This document shows, one piece after another, positions 1 to 6,627 of a DNA stretch of 26,016 nucleotides. The notes under the pieces are model-generated. The model was not told the DNA's origin. It did not search any database and saw nothing but the letters and a program-made list of their open reading frames with translations. The stretch's first letter is position 1; each line of letters begins with the position of its first letter. Made by a program: the position numbers and the translations under genes. Source of the stretch: a virus; the IMG/VR virus record IMGVR_UViG_3300046512_000116, positions 1 through 26,016 of that record; one strand, written 5' to 3'.

Positions 1-59
1 AAATGATCCGCCAGATGATCTCCGAACTCGAAGATGTGCTGGTGGTTTTGAAGAAGTGA
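1..59 (+). CDS. 3' end of a host gene (possibly MerR-family regulator)
   Basis: An open frame enters from the left edge and stops at TGA 57-59, leaving 18 residues that end in LVVLKK. It lies just upstream of the tRNA-Pro gene. In Pseudomonas, a MerR-family regulator gene downstream of pheT-ihfA is, as far as I recall, followed by a tRNA-Pro(GGG), and the acidic-leucine C-terminal tail is compatible with a MerR dimerisation helix. The identity is an inference from that synteny; only the open frame and stop are seen directly. Confidence 0.5.
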   Translation, partial: MIRQMISELEDVLVVLKK

Positions 60-149
60 TACAGGCTTTTAAAATACTTCCACATTTCAAAAGCTTGCGG
101 TATATTCCTGATCGCTTCGTTACGAAGCAAACCCAGTAACACGCCTAGT
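60..149 (+). promoter_or_regulatory. Leader/promoter region of tRNA-Pro
   Basis: This 90-base gap holds an AT-rich start and a TATATT at 101-106 that could be the -10 box of the tRNA promoter. No good -35 is seen 16-18 bases upstream. A 15-base inverted repeat, GCTTCGT-T-ACGAAGC at 114-128, lies between that box and the tRNA and would be in the transcribed leader. Its role is unknown. Confidence 0.35.
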
Positions 150-226
150 CGGGGCGTAGCGCAGTCCGGTAGCGCACTAGCATGGGGTGCTAGGGGTCGA
201 GTGTTCGAATCACTCCGTCCCGACCA
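150..226 (+). tRNA. tRNA-Pro (anticodon GGG)
   Basis: A 77-base cloverleaf is visible. The acceptor arm CGGGGCG (150-156) pairs with CGTCCCG (216-222), with one G-T pair. The anticodon stem is CTAGC/GCTAG around the loop ATGGGGT, giving anticodon GGG. The T arm is GAGTG-TTCGAAT-CACTC, and ACCA is encoded at 223-226. It reads CCC proline codons. The gene is complete, so phage insertion restored its 3' end. The phage integrase gene follows directly, which makes this the likely attachment gene. Confidence 0.95.
187..226. other. Probable left attachment site (attL) within the tRNA 3' half
   Basis: Tyrosine integrases of tRNA-targeting phages usually recombine within the anticodon or T arm and leave an identical 3' segment at the other end of the prophage. 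The integrase gene here ends 70 bases beyond the tRNA and reads towards it, as in such elements. The exact core cannot be set because attR is outside the window; the bounds given are only the usual region. Confidence 0.4.
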
Positions 227-242
227 TATAATTCAGTAACTT

Positions 243-271
243 AGCCGAACTCTAGCCAGTTCGGCTTTTTT
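243..271 (+). terminator. Rho-independent terminator after tRNA-Pro
   Basis: AGCCGAACT (243-251) and AGTTCGGCT (258-266) form a perfect 9-bp stem with a 6-base loop, followed by a run of T to 271. It sits 16 bases after the tRNA and probably ends its transcript. It also separates the host unit from the leftward integrase gene. Confidence 0.85.
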
Positions 272-295
272 ACGCGTAGGGACTTTTGCGGGGGT

Positions 296-1492
296 TCATC
301 CCAATTTCCTCCTCAAGATTGTCAGCGCCGGCCCACGAGAGTCAGTTGCCGACACTTTGTTCGCAGCCTCAATCAAGTGCTGCAACTCCGGGGTAGAATA
401 GTGGCTCGTAATGCTGCCGTTCTTATGCCCCAACAACGCTTTCCGATCTTCCTCCGTCACGCTCGCTGCACGTAGCCTTCTGCCAAAGGTGTGCTTCAAG
501 TCGTGAATCCTGATCGACCTGAATCCGGGGTGTGCTGGCGATTGGTGGGCCTTCTCCCACTTATCCGCTGCGCGCACCCTGGCTTTCTTCCAGGCCGAAT
601 CATTCATTCGATGCATCGCCGTTGGTCCGAACTGATCTGGTTGCCCATAAGGGAACACCAGGTCTTTGTGTAGACCGCGCTGGCCATCGATGATGGACAT
701 CGCCACATTGTTCAAGATCACCAAGCGTTCATCGCCGTTCTTCACCCCTGCTTTTTCACTCCGCCCGCCGAATCCGGCAGGTATCAGAAACACGCTGGTG
801 TTCAGATCCGGCACCCGTATTTCCCAGTCCCACCGCAACTTGCACACTTCCTGCTCCCGGCAACCCGTGTTCACCTTGTAGAGGGCCATCCTCAACAGGT
901 GGTCGGGCAGCTCAGGGAACAACAGGGCCTGCTCTTCCCAGGACATCGGGTAGGGTTTGCGGCTCGACTTCTTTTCCTCAAGCATCGATATCATCGGCAC
1001 GCTCTCCAGCCACGGCCGCTTTTCAGCATCGCGCCACTTGCGGTGGCACAGGTTCAATATCCTGACGACTCGCTGCAGGGCAATGTTGACCGTCCTGTTC
1101 GATACGCCTGGCTTGTCCTTCCCTTTGTCCGTCTTGCTCGGCCGCTGCCGCTCACGAATGAACGTAGCCAGACTCCCATCATCGATGTGCGTTATCGGCA
1201 GATCGCCGATGTACGGGTCGAGCTGCTCGATGTGGGAAGCGGAAAGACCGATTGATGCCTGGTCTTTGAACTCGACCAGGAACCGGGTGGCAGCCTCACG
1301 CCAGGTTCGCACCTGGCGCACGCCGTAAATCTTTTCCTGCCGCAACTTCTCCAGCCGATGAATCAAGTACTGCTCGGCTTCTTCCCTCTCGCTTGCTCCA
1401 GTGCTTTCTTGAAGTCGGCTACCTCTGACGACTTTGTCGATGTGCCAAATCCCGTTCCTCTGGTAGAGGCCCGACATTGTTTTTCGCGCCAT
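296..1492 (-). CDS. int: Phage tyrosine integrase
   Basis: Site-specific tyrosine recombinase of 398 residues that would integrate and excise the phage at tRNA-Pro. The N-terminal part (about 1-60) resembles an Arm-type DNA-binding region, 60-160 is the SAM-like core-binding domain, and 185-370 is catalytic. Visible catalytic positions are R212 (in TGCREQEV), a probable beta-hairpin lysine at K251 (GVKNGDER), H330, H356 (LLGH) and nucleophile Y365 (SHYSTPE). The second catalytic arginine of the H-x-x-R motif is lysine here (HDLK, K333). The ATG at 1492 has an AAGGAG ribosome site. The start lies inside the end of the upstream excisionase-like frame, suggesting translational coupling. The gene reads towards the tRNA. 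Confidence 0.95.
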   Translation of the reverse strand: MARKTMSGLYQRNGIWHIDKVVRGSRLQESTGASEREEAEQYLIHRLEKLRQEKIYGVRQVRTWREAATRFLVEFKDQASIGLSASHIEQLDPYIGDLPITHIDDGSLATFIRERQRPSKTDKGKDKPGVSNRTVNIALQRVVRILNLCHRKWRDAEKRPWLESVPMISMLEEKKSSRKPYPMSWEEQALLFPELPDHLLRMALYKVNTGCREQEVCKLRWDWEIRVPDLNTSVFLIPAGFGGRSEKAGVKNGDERLVILNNVAMSIIDGQRGLHKDLVFPYGQPDQFGPTAMHRMNDSAWKKARVRAADKWEKAHQSPAHPGFRSIRIHDLKHTFGRRLRAASVTEEDRKALLGHKNGSITSHYSTPELQHLIEAANKVSATDSRGPALTILRRKLG

Positions 1493-1764
1493 TGTTTTAC
1501 TCCTTGGCGCCCACTGCGGGGCGGATTGTTGTCCTGATCGGCCTGCTTTTCAATTGCCATGCGTTCGATGTAGGCGTCTGCCCACTCGTCCAGCTCGTGA
1601 CGGTCGAAGGCCACGCCCTGTTTTCCAATGGGGAATTCACGGACGTAGGGACGTACGGTTTCGTCGAAAACTGCTCGACACATGCCGAGGTAAGTAGGTG
1701 CATGTTTCGCCCGGATGAAGCGGGGCGCGGTCTCTAGGACCGGCGCTAACTTTGTGTTGGCCAT
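1363..1764 (-). CDS. xis: Probable excisionase / AlpA-like DNA-binding protein
   Basis: A 133-residue basic protein. The first ~70 residues look like the small winged-helix fold of phage excisionases and AlpA-type regulators: a helix with APTYLGMCRAVFDETV, then a wing with FPIGKQGVAFDRHELDEW. Such proteins bend DNA at the attachment site and steer the integrase towards excision. The start is chosen for GAGG seven bases upstream of ATG 1764. It sits directly upstream of int in the same direction, and the last ~44 codons overlap the int start in another frame. That tail is basic and low in pattern, so it may be little more than read-through of the int start region. The fold is inferred from pattern, not searched. 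Confidence 0.7.
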   Translation of the reverse strand: MANTKLAPVLETAPRFIRAKHAPTYLGMCRAVFDETVRPYVREFPIGKQGVAFDRHELDEWADAYIERMAIEKQADQDNNPPRSGRQGVKQWREKQCRASTRGTGFGTSTKSSEVADFKKALEQARGKKPSST

Positions 1765-1922
1765 AGGAATGCCTCGCCACGCCGTTGCCGGGTGGATTGA
1801 TTAGATGATGGTATTGGGCGCTGGGGGGGGGCAGCGCCGATGGGCATAGAGAAGGCGTAGGTTCAGGTGTAAGAGACACCTTACTCAGATATAGCCAGCG
1901 CCTTTAGGGCCGATACACGCCG
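1765..1922 (-). promoter_or_regulatory. Upstream region of xis-int with two inverted repeats
   Basis: This 158-base gap holds no gene. It contains a perfect 7-bp inverted repeat, GGCGCTG (1817-1823) and CAGCGCC (1832-1838), around a loop of eight G. A second repeat is AGGTGT (1865-1870) with ACACCT (1876-1881). Either could bind a regulator or Xis, or fold in the RNA. No promoter boxes are clear enough to mark. Confidence 0.35.
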
Positions 1923-2486
1923 CTATATTCTGGCGTTGCTGCGCAGATCTCCCAGCATTGATGGGAGGTGATAAACGGTATCGCCTCTGTTGTGGTAGGT
2001 GGTTTCGAAACTTTCGTCCACAAACTGCCCTGAGTTGAGAAGAACGAACTCGGCTAGCTGCTCAGCCAGGCCGTCAGACTCGTTGATAACCCCGGATAGC
2101 ACCTCGTAACTGGTAAGGCCGAGCAAGTACCCATGGATGGCTTCGACTCGATGCTTATTGAATTGCAGAATGGAGTCGTAGATATCCTTTTGCAGACCAG
2201 CTCTAAAGCATTGCTTCAGAAGTTTTACAAAATCGCGCTCTCGCCTTTCAATCTGCTCAGTGTTCGTAAAGTAGATTCGAAGCCAAACATCCATAAATTG
2301 GAGCCGTAGAGAGACGACCTCAATCAAACAATTTGCCGACCTGGCAAGCGCGATTTTGTTGGCGACAGTGCTCATGTTGCGTATGGATTGCTCGACTTCC
2401 GGGTTTTCTTCAGTCGTTTTGAAGAGCTTGAAGGTGTTGGGAGGTGAAGACTTTATTGCATCTATGAGTGCGTTTGTTTCGGACAT
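1923..2486 (-). CDS. Unknown helical protein, possible HEPN-type
   Basis: A 187-residue protein of largely alpha-helical composition, not recognised by family. In the helix around residues 104-122 it has NKHRVEAIHGYLLG, an R-x4-H arrangement (R113, H118) ending in HG. That resembles the catalytic motif of HEPN ribonucleases found in toxins and abortive-infection systems. The polar residue that often follows the arginine is valine here, so the match is partial. The ATG at 2486 is preferred over 2495 because AGGA lies eight bases upstream. It lies at the integrase end of the prophage, where cargo genes are often kept, and no antitoxin-like partner is evident beside it. It could equally be a non-catalytic phage protein. 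Confidence 0.6.
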   Translation of the reverse strand: MSETNALIDAIKSSPPNTFKLFKTTEENPEVEQSIRNMSTVANKIALARSANCLIEVVSLRLQFMDVWLRIYFTNTEQIERRERDFVKLLKQCFRAGLQKDIYDSILQFNKHRVEAIHGYLLGLTSYEVLSGVINESDGLAEQLAEFVLLNSGQFVDESFETTYHNRGDTVYHLPSMLGDLRSNARI

Positions 2487-2527
2487 GGTCAGCATCCTGC
2501 GCTTTGAAAAACATTGAGTTTAGGTGC

Positions 2528-3403
2528 TTATTCTAGGCCGTCTGCTGTGAGCTGGTCTTGCCCCCGTGTCCGGCTTTTTGCAGATCGGTGGGCTGCGCAA
2601 AACGGCGAGTTTTCACGCCCTGGGGAATTGCACCCTGGGCAGGCGCAAGGCTTGCCACCACCCTCTATTGGCTTGAGTGCAGCGCAAATATCCGCCTCAA
2701 GGGATTCAAGCTGTTCAGGGGCGCCGCTCTCAAAGCTCAGTACGGACGCGTGAACTACTCGTCGCAACAACCCATCCAGCAGCCCCACCCGCAAGCGCAG
2801 GTCATGTTCCCGCTCACCAGCCCGGACGTACGCGGTAGAGAGCGCATCGTTTTTCTCGTCCGCAGCTGTAAGGCTCAGTTGCAGCGCGTCACGCTCGGCG
2901 GTTACCCGGTCGAAGTTGGTCTGCATCTGCTCTGCACCGACCGCATACAGAATTTCATGCCCCAGCTCTTTGGCTATCGAAACTTCCAGACGCGCACCGC
3001 GTGAAGATGACCAGCCAGGCAACAGCATCATGGCCGAGCAAGTGGAAAGCCGGCTAATGTCGTAGCGCAGGTAGTCACCCCAATCGGCGCCGTCGACGTG
3101 CCCGTGTTCAGCCGGGTTTTCAACGTGCCAGCCATCGGCCCGCAGCACCTCGGCCATGGCGTTGAACGCTGGGAAGTTGAATTCAGGTAGTCCGGTCATT
3201 GGCCCAGCGATGTACACGCGCATCACGCGGTCGGCCTGGAGGATTACCCGGCGCTCTGTCGCCAAGTCCTGTTCCGGTGGCGAAAGTGATACGCCCGCCG
3301 GTGTTGGTGCTGGTGTGCAGAACTCACAGTCGAGAAAGCCAACTGTAGGATCAATGCCCGTGCCCTTGCAGGAATGGCAGGGCGTTTTAGGTGGTGTGCT
3401 CAT
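2528..3403 (-). CDS. DUF4406-domain protein with zinc-finger-like ends
   Basis: A 291-residue protein. Residues 9-29 carry two C-x2-C pairs (CHSC and CEFC), like half of a DnaJ zinc finger. Residues about 61-155 match the DUF4406 fold, beginning MRVYIAGPMTG. This fold is related to nucleoside 2-deoxyribosyltransferases, which act on nucleosides or nucleotides. A probable coiled coil follows (about 165-230). The C-terminus has a further cysteine-histidine cluster (CACPGCNS...FCAAH). The start at 3403 follows GGGAGA and overlaps the previous stop as ATGA; a longer frame upstream lies inside the methyltransferase gene and is not credible. Substrate unknown; a role in nucleotide or DNA-modification chemistry is inferred from the neighbours. 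Confidence 0.8.
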   Translation of the reverse strand: MSTPPKTPCHSCKGTGIDPTVGFLDCEFCTPAPTPAGVSLSPPEQDLATERRVILQADRVMRVYIAGPMTGLPEFNFPAFNAMAEVLRADGWHVENPAEHGHVDGADWGDYLRYDISRLSTCSAMMLLPGWSSSRGARLEVSIAKELGHEILYAVGAEQMQTNFDRVTAERDALQLSLTAADEKNDALSTAYVRAGEREHDLRLRVGLLDGLLRRVVHASVLSFESGAPEQLESLEADICAALKPIEGGGKPCACPGCNSPGRENSPFCAAHRSAKSRTRGQDQLTADGLE

Positions 3404-3549
3404 GATTGATTCTCCCGCTGCTTGGCGTGCTCTTGCTGGCGCGCCCGGCTGCATTTGTCGTGGTTCCCGCTGTTGCGGGGCCTGTTGCACTTGTCGCACT
3501 TGGCCAGGAACTCCAGCACCCCGGCGGTGAGCTTGCCGGTGCTGGTCAT
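3400..3549 (-). CDS. Small cysteine-rich protein (49 aa)
   Basis: A short frame between the methyltransferase and the DUF4406 gene, starting MTSTGKLTAGVLEF and carrying CDKCNRPRNSGNHDKC, a C-x2-C plus a distal cysteine that could bind zinc. Start and stop overlap both neighbours as ATGA, which supports it being translated as part of the chain. The rest is basic and rich in glutamine. Function unknown. Confidence 0.7.
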   Translation of the reverse strand: MTSTGKLTAGVLEFLAKCDKCNRPRNSGNHDKCSRARQQEHAKQRENQS

Positions 3550-4811
3550 AGCGCCAACTGCCGTGGCTGTTCCTGTTCATGCTCGATGCGCGCTCGGGCG
3601 ATTGCCGCGTACTGCACGTCGATCTCGCACCCGATGAACTGGAACCCTTCGCGTACGGCAGCCTTGCCAGTGCTTCCGCTGCCCATGAAAGGGTCCAGCA
3701 CCACGCCACCGGCCGGAGTGACAAGGCGGCACAGGTAGGCCATCAGGTCGGTTGGTTTGACGGTGGGGTGGTTGTTTCCTTTCGTGTCCGTGGTCTGGAC
3801 TTTGCGCAGGGTGGTGCCCATCTTGAATTGGGGCCCGGGGTTGCTCAGTCCTTCATGCCTGTCGGTGCGGCTGGTCTTGGCGCAGTAGAAGAAGCGGGCA
3901 GCGCTGCCACTGTCGCAGTGAAAGGCACCGGCTACCCGCTCACGCATGCCGCTGTAGCTCACCGCTCCACTGAAGCCATTGGCCGTTGGTTCAGTGCCCA
4001 TGACCGGCGCACTTGCTCCAGCCTGGGCAGGAAACAAGGCGACCACTTCGTCGCTGCCATCGTGGATTAGGTTCGCAGGCCAGCGGCCGAGCGCCGAGGC
4101 TTCGGCGGTCATCGGGATAGACCCCGACCTTCCACCGACGAACCGCCCGCCGCGCATATCGACGGTGGTGTCCCGGTCCCAGTTCTTTGCCAGTGCTTCG
4201 GCATCCGCCGCCGATACCCGGCAGCCATCGATGTTCAGCCCGCCAGTTCCCCACCTGGCCATGTTGGTCGCTACGGTCCCGCTGAACGGCTTACGCGCCA
4301 CACAGATCGGTTCATGCGCAGGTTTCAGCGCGGTGCCCCATCCTTGGTGTGCGCCCTTGAGGTTGTGCGACTTGGGGAAGCCGCTCCCGAACACCCACAT
4401 AATCTGGTCGCGGATCTCAAACCCGGCCATCTCAATGCCCACCGCCATGTGGTGGTAAGTGCGAGCTGCAGCAAATGAAAGCAGGTGACCGCCGGGCTTG
4501 AGAACGCGTAGGCACTCGGTGGCCCACTCAAGCGTGAACGACTGAAATGCCTTCATACCACCAGGTGTTAAGTCGTACTTTCCAGCTTCCGAGGCTGTCG
4601 ATCGATGCCCTCCAGTGGCCCCGCAAGCAGGATCAGCCGACGGCATGCTGTCGCGGTAGGCCGCACGGGATTCAATGTCCTGGCCATCCCAGCTTTTGCC
4701 CATGAAGCGAATGCCGTAGGGCGGATCGGTCACGACGCTATCGACTGAGTTGTCGGGCATATGCTGCATAAGCTCGATGCAGTCTCCGATAAGGATGGTG
4801 TGTTGGCTCAT
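3546..4811 (-). CDS. DNA methyltransferase (N6-adenine/N4-cytosine, beta class)
   Basis: A 421-residue amino-methyltransferase. The catalytic motif TDPPYG is near the N-terminus (DPPY at 29-32) and the SAM-binding DPFMGSGSTGKAA is near the C-terminus. That order (motif IV before motif I) is the beta class. The long middle, with several GG-rich stretches, is the likely target-recognition part. It would methylate phage or host DNA, probably to protect phage DNA from restriction; no cognate restriction enzyme is seen. The start at 4811 (MSQHTILIGDC) overlaps the upstream stop as ATGA. The frame stays open another 43 codons upstream, but inside the ASCH gene. Confidence 0.92.
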   Translation of the reverse strand: MSQHTILIGDCIELMQHMPDNSVDSVVTDPPYGIRFMGKSWDGQDIESRAAYRDSMPSADPACGATGGHRSTASEAGKYDLTPGGMKAFQSFTLEWATECLRVLKPGGHLLSFAAARTYHHMAVGIEMAGFEIRDQIMWVFGSGFPKSHNLKGAHQGWGTALKPAHEPICVARKPFSGTVATNMARWGTGGLNIDGCRVSAADAEALAKNWDRDTTVDMRGGRFVGGRSGSIPMTAEASALGRWPANLIHDGSDEVVALFPAQAGASAPVMGTEPTANGFSGAVSYSGMRERVAGAFHCDSGSAARFFYCAKTSRTDRHEGLSNPGPQFKMGTTLRKVQTTDTKGNNHPTVKPTDLMAYLCRLVTPAGGVVLDPFMGSGSTGKAAVREGFQFIGCEIDVQYAAIARARIEHEQEQPRQLAL

Positions 4812-5395
4812 GGCATCACCCGCTTGAACTCGACCACCCAGACCCACGGGTTTGCCTCCCATGCACCGGCGCCGTTGATGCTGTTCCACAGGTGATAGAA
4901 CGAATCGACCGCGCTGGGTGCTGGGCAGTCGCACCCGCACGGCTCGTTGTTTCCGCAGTTGGTGCAGCCACCGTCGGTGATGCCTTCGGCCCTGGCCTGT
5001 TCTTCGGTGATGTCCTGCAACCGCTCGACGCGTACGGCGGTGATCTCCAGCAGGATGCGGCTGTCACGGCGGAACATATGGATGCTGGGTTTCCAGCGGA
5101 TTTCATTGGCGGCCGGGATGTTTTCCAGTTCAGGCGGCAGGCAGCCGGGATAGGTTGCGGCGAATGTCAGATAGCCGGGATCGCAATTGCCGACACGCGC
5201 CCAGGTCTCACGCACCCAAAGCCGGTCGCCGGGCTTGCCGTAGGGGCAGTTGGCTGGAATCGGCACCAGCTCGCCAGTGGCAGAGGTCTCCCAAAAGCCG
5301 TGCGGCATCTTGAGCAACCGACGCGTGACTGTCTTCTGGCCTGACAGGATGGCCCGTACCAGCGGACCTTTAAATAGAATCGGCCGCTCTTTCAT
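4808..5395 (-). CDS. ASCH-domain phage protein
   Basis: A 195-residue protein. It begins with PILFKGPLVRAILSGQKTVTRR, containing the G-x-K-x-x-T-x-R signature of ASCH domains, and ends with the FYHLWNSINGAGAWEANPWVW block seen in many phage proteins that annotators have called morphogenetic. ASCH domains bind RNA or act on modified nucleosides; the real role in phages is not settled. A cysteine cluster (about 145-155: CTNCGNNEPCGCDC) may bind metal. It sits between a methyltransferase and an unknown gene with ATGA overlaps on both sides, which fits a role in nucleic-acid processing rather than head building. Confidence 0.85.
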   Translation of the reverse strand: MKERPILFKGPLVRAILSGQKTVTRRLLKMPHGFWETSATGELVPIPANCPYGKPGDRLWVRETWARVGNCDPGYLTFAATYPGCLPPELENIPAANEIRWKPSIHMFRRDSRILLEITAVRVERLQDITEEQARAEGITDGGCTNCGNNEPCGCDCPAPSAVDSFYHLWNSINGAGAWEANPWVWVVEFKRVMP

Positions 5396-5805
5396 TGGGT
5401 CACCTTCAATGCCTGCTTACCTAGAGCCCGCACAAGGCGCTTCGCGTTGCCGAACTCCCGGCGAGCGTCCTTCCTCGTGAGAATCAAGCCCCAGGCCGCA
5501 AGGCAGTGCGGGCAAGCGTCCTCGGACTCATCGTCCCAGCCGGTGAGCTGGTCTGTGATTTCTTCCTGGTCGAGCCCATAGCCATCGCTACCGCGCGAAG
5601 TTAGCGCCTTGTGCAGATGGTGATTGACGCGACTTTTGTCCCAGAGAGGCGACTTATCATCGAACTCTTTGTATGCCTCGATGGTGATCGGGCACAGCTC
5701 AAGCGTTGTCACAATGGCTTTCTTGATCCTGGTCAGCTCGGCTGCTGCTGATTCGTAACGAATGAGTGCGGCGACTGCGCGTTCGCCGAGTGGTGGCTTG
5801 TTCAT
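5392..5805 (-). CDS. Phage protein of unknown function (137 aa)
   Basis: The start at 5805 (MNKPPLGERAVAALIRYES) has a strong GAAGGAGG ribosome site and overlaps the upstream stop as ATGA. The N-terminal half is helical; the C-terminal half holds a single C-x2-C (ACPHCLAAW), perhaps half of a metal site, and a basic tail. Not recognised. Its place in the overlap chain suggests co-translation with the ASCH and methyltransferase genes. The longer frame upstream is out of phase with the next gene and is rejected. Confidence 0.75.
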   Translation of the reverse strand: MNKPPLGERAVAALIRYESAAAELTRIKKAIVTTLELCPITIEAYKEFDDKSPLWDKSRVNHHLHKALTSRGSDGYGLDQEEITDQLTGWDDESEDACPHCLAAWGLILTRKDARREFGNAKRLVRALGKQALKVTQ

Positions 5806-6125
5806 CCCGCCTCCTTCAACAAGTCGATAACGATCTTCACGCCGCTGGCCACGCTGGCCGGTTGCTGCACGGCGTACCGGGTCAGGTCGGCAATGGCCTT
5901 GGTCCGTACCGGCTCGCGCCGAATCGATGCGCCAAGGGCCTGAACGAAGTCGATGGCCCAGCGCTTGCCCGCAAGCTCCATGACGCGGTTGATGGGGCCG
6001 GTGATCGCCAGTTCGGGCAAAGGCTCGTTGGCCGGGACCGGCGGGAGAAGTTTGGAGGCGCGCACGGGCGCCTGGAACTGGCGGTCGAACGCGTCGGCCA
6101 GCGCTTTGAGTGCGGTGGGGTTCAT
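5802..6125 (-). CDS. Phage protein of unknown function (107 aa)
   Basis: First gene of the leftward accessory chain. ATG 6125 (MNPTALKALADAFDRQF) is preferred to GTG 6134 because AGAGG lies ten bases before the ATG but only one before the GTG. The protein is basic and helical, with a proline-rich linker around residues 24-40. No recognised domain. A promoter must lie in 6126-6221 if the chain is transcribed on its own, but no clear boxes are seen. Confidence 0.7.
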   Translation of the reverse strand: MNPTALKALADAFDRQFQAPVRASKLLPPVPANEPLPELAITGPINRVMELAGKRWAIDFVQALGASIRREPVRTKAIADLTRYAVQQPASVASGVKIVIDLLKEAG

Positions 6126-6221
6126 GATCTTCACACCTCTTTGTGCACCTGCGCCGTGATGGCAATTTGGTGCGTCTTAGTGTTTTATGGGGAGCGGCAT
6201 GGGGCCGCACGGGGAAATGTG

Positions 6222-6590
6222 ATGACAGGTAAGTTTCGGATCGGGAAGGTGACAGCAGAAAACTGCGGGACCGTTATTTCGGTGCCGAAGGATTCGGGCA
6301 TGGACTTTGTGCTGGGTGAGATGAACCTCACGGATTGCAAAGTAGGTTTTGAAGAGCGCGACTATTCATCTCTCGTTCAGGCTGCCGGCCTCCCTGCGGA
6401 TACGCCGCCTGAGCTGATCTTTGAGCTGATTCACGCCCTCCAAAAGCCAAACGAAGCTCCGGTTGATGTCACCGAAATCGTAAAACAGTCACGGCTTTGG
6501 GAGTACGTTCAGCGAACCGGTGAGGTTGCATCGGTGATCGAAAAGCTAGTAGCGATCGCATCTCCAGCGTTCAAAGCCATGGGGATGTAA
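6222..6590 (+). CDS. Lone rightward gene, unknown (122 aa)
   Basis: Encodes a mildly acidic protein starting MTGKFRIGKVTAENCGTVIS and ending AIASPAFKAMGM. The N-terminal half looks beta-rich and the C-terminal half helical. ATG 6222 has GGGGAA about seven bases upstream. It is the only rightward gene in the first 16 kb. It is divergent from the 5802-6125 chain and converges on the methyltransferase gene, with a two-way terminator between. That arrangement is typical of a moron, an independently transcribed gene that can be expressed in the lysogen. No family recognised. Confidence 0.7.
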   Translation: MTGKFRIGKVTAENCGTVISVPKDSGMDFVLGEMNLTDCKVGFEERDYSSLVQAAGLPADTPPELIFELIHALQKPNEAPVDVTEIVKQSRLWEYVQRTGEVASVIEKLVAIASPAFKAMGM

Positions 6591-6604
6591 TACTGGACCG
6601 ACAG

Positions 6605-6627
6605 GCCCAGCCTCTAGGCTGGGCTTT
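6605..6627. terminator. Two-way terminator
   Basis: GCCCAGCC (6605-6612) and GGCTGGGC (6617-6624) form a perfect 8-bp stem with loop TCTA, followed by TTT on the plus strand. It lies between two converging genes. The stop codon of the leftward methyltransferase (6614-6616) falls in the loop. Termination is more convincing rightwards, where T follows; leftwards the tail is only weakly T-rich. Confidence 0.7.

Noticed and set aside
3404-3724. Upstream extension of the DUF4406 frame to 3724
   Set aside because: The added part runs out of frame through the 49-aa gene and the methyltransferase end; the ATG at 3403 has a ribosome site and the ATGA overlap.
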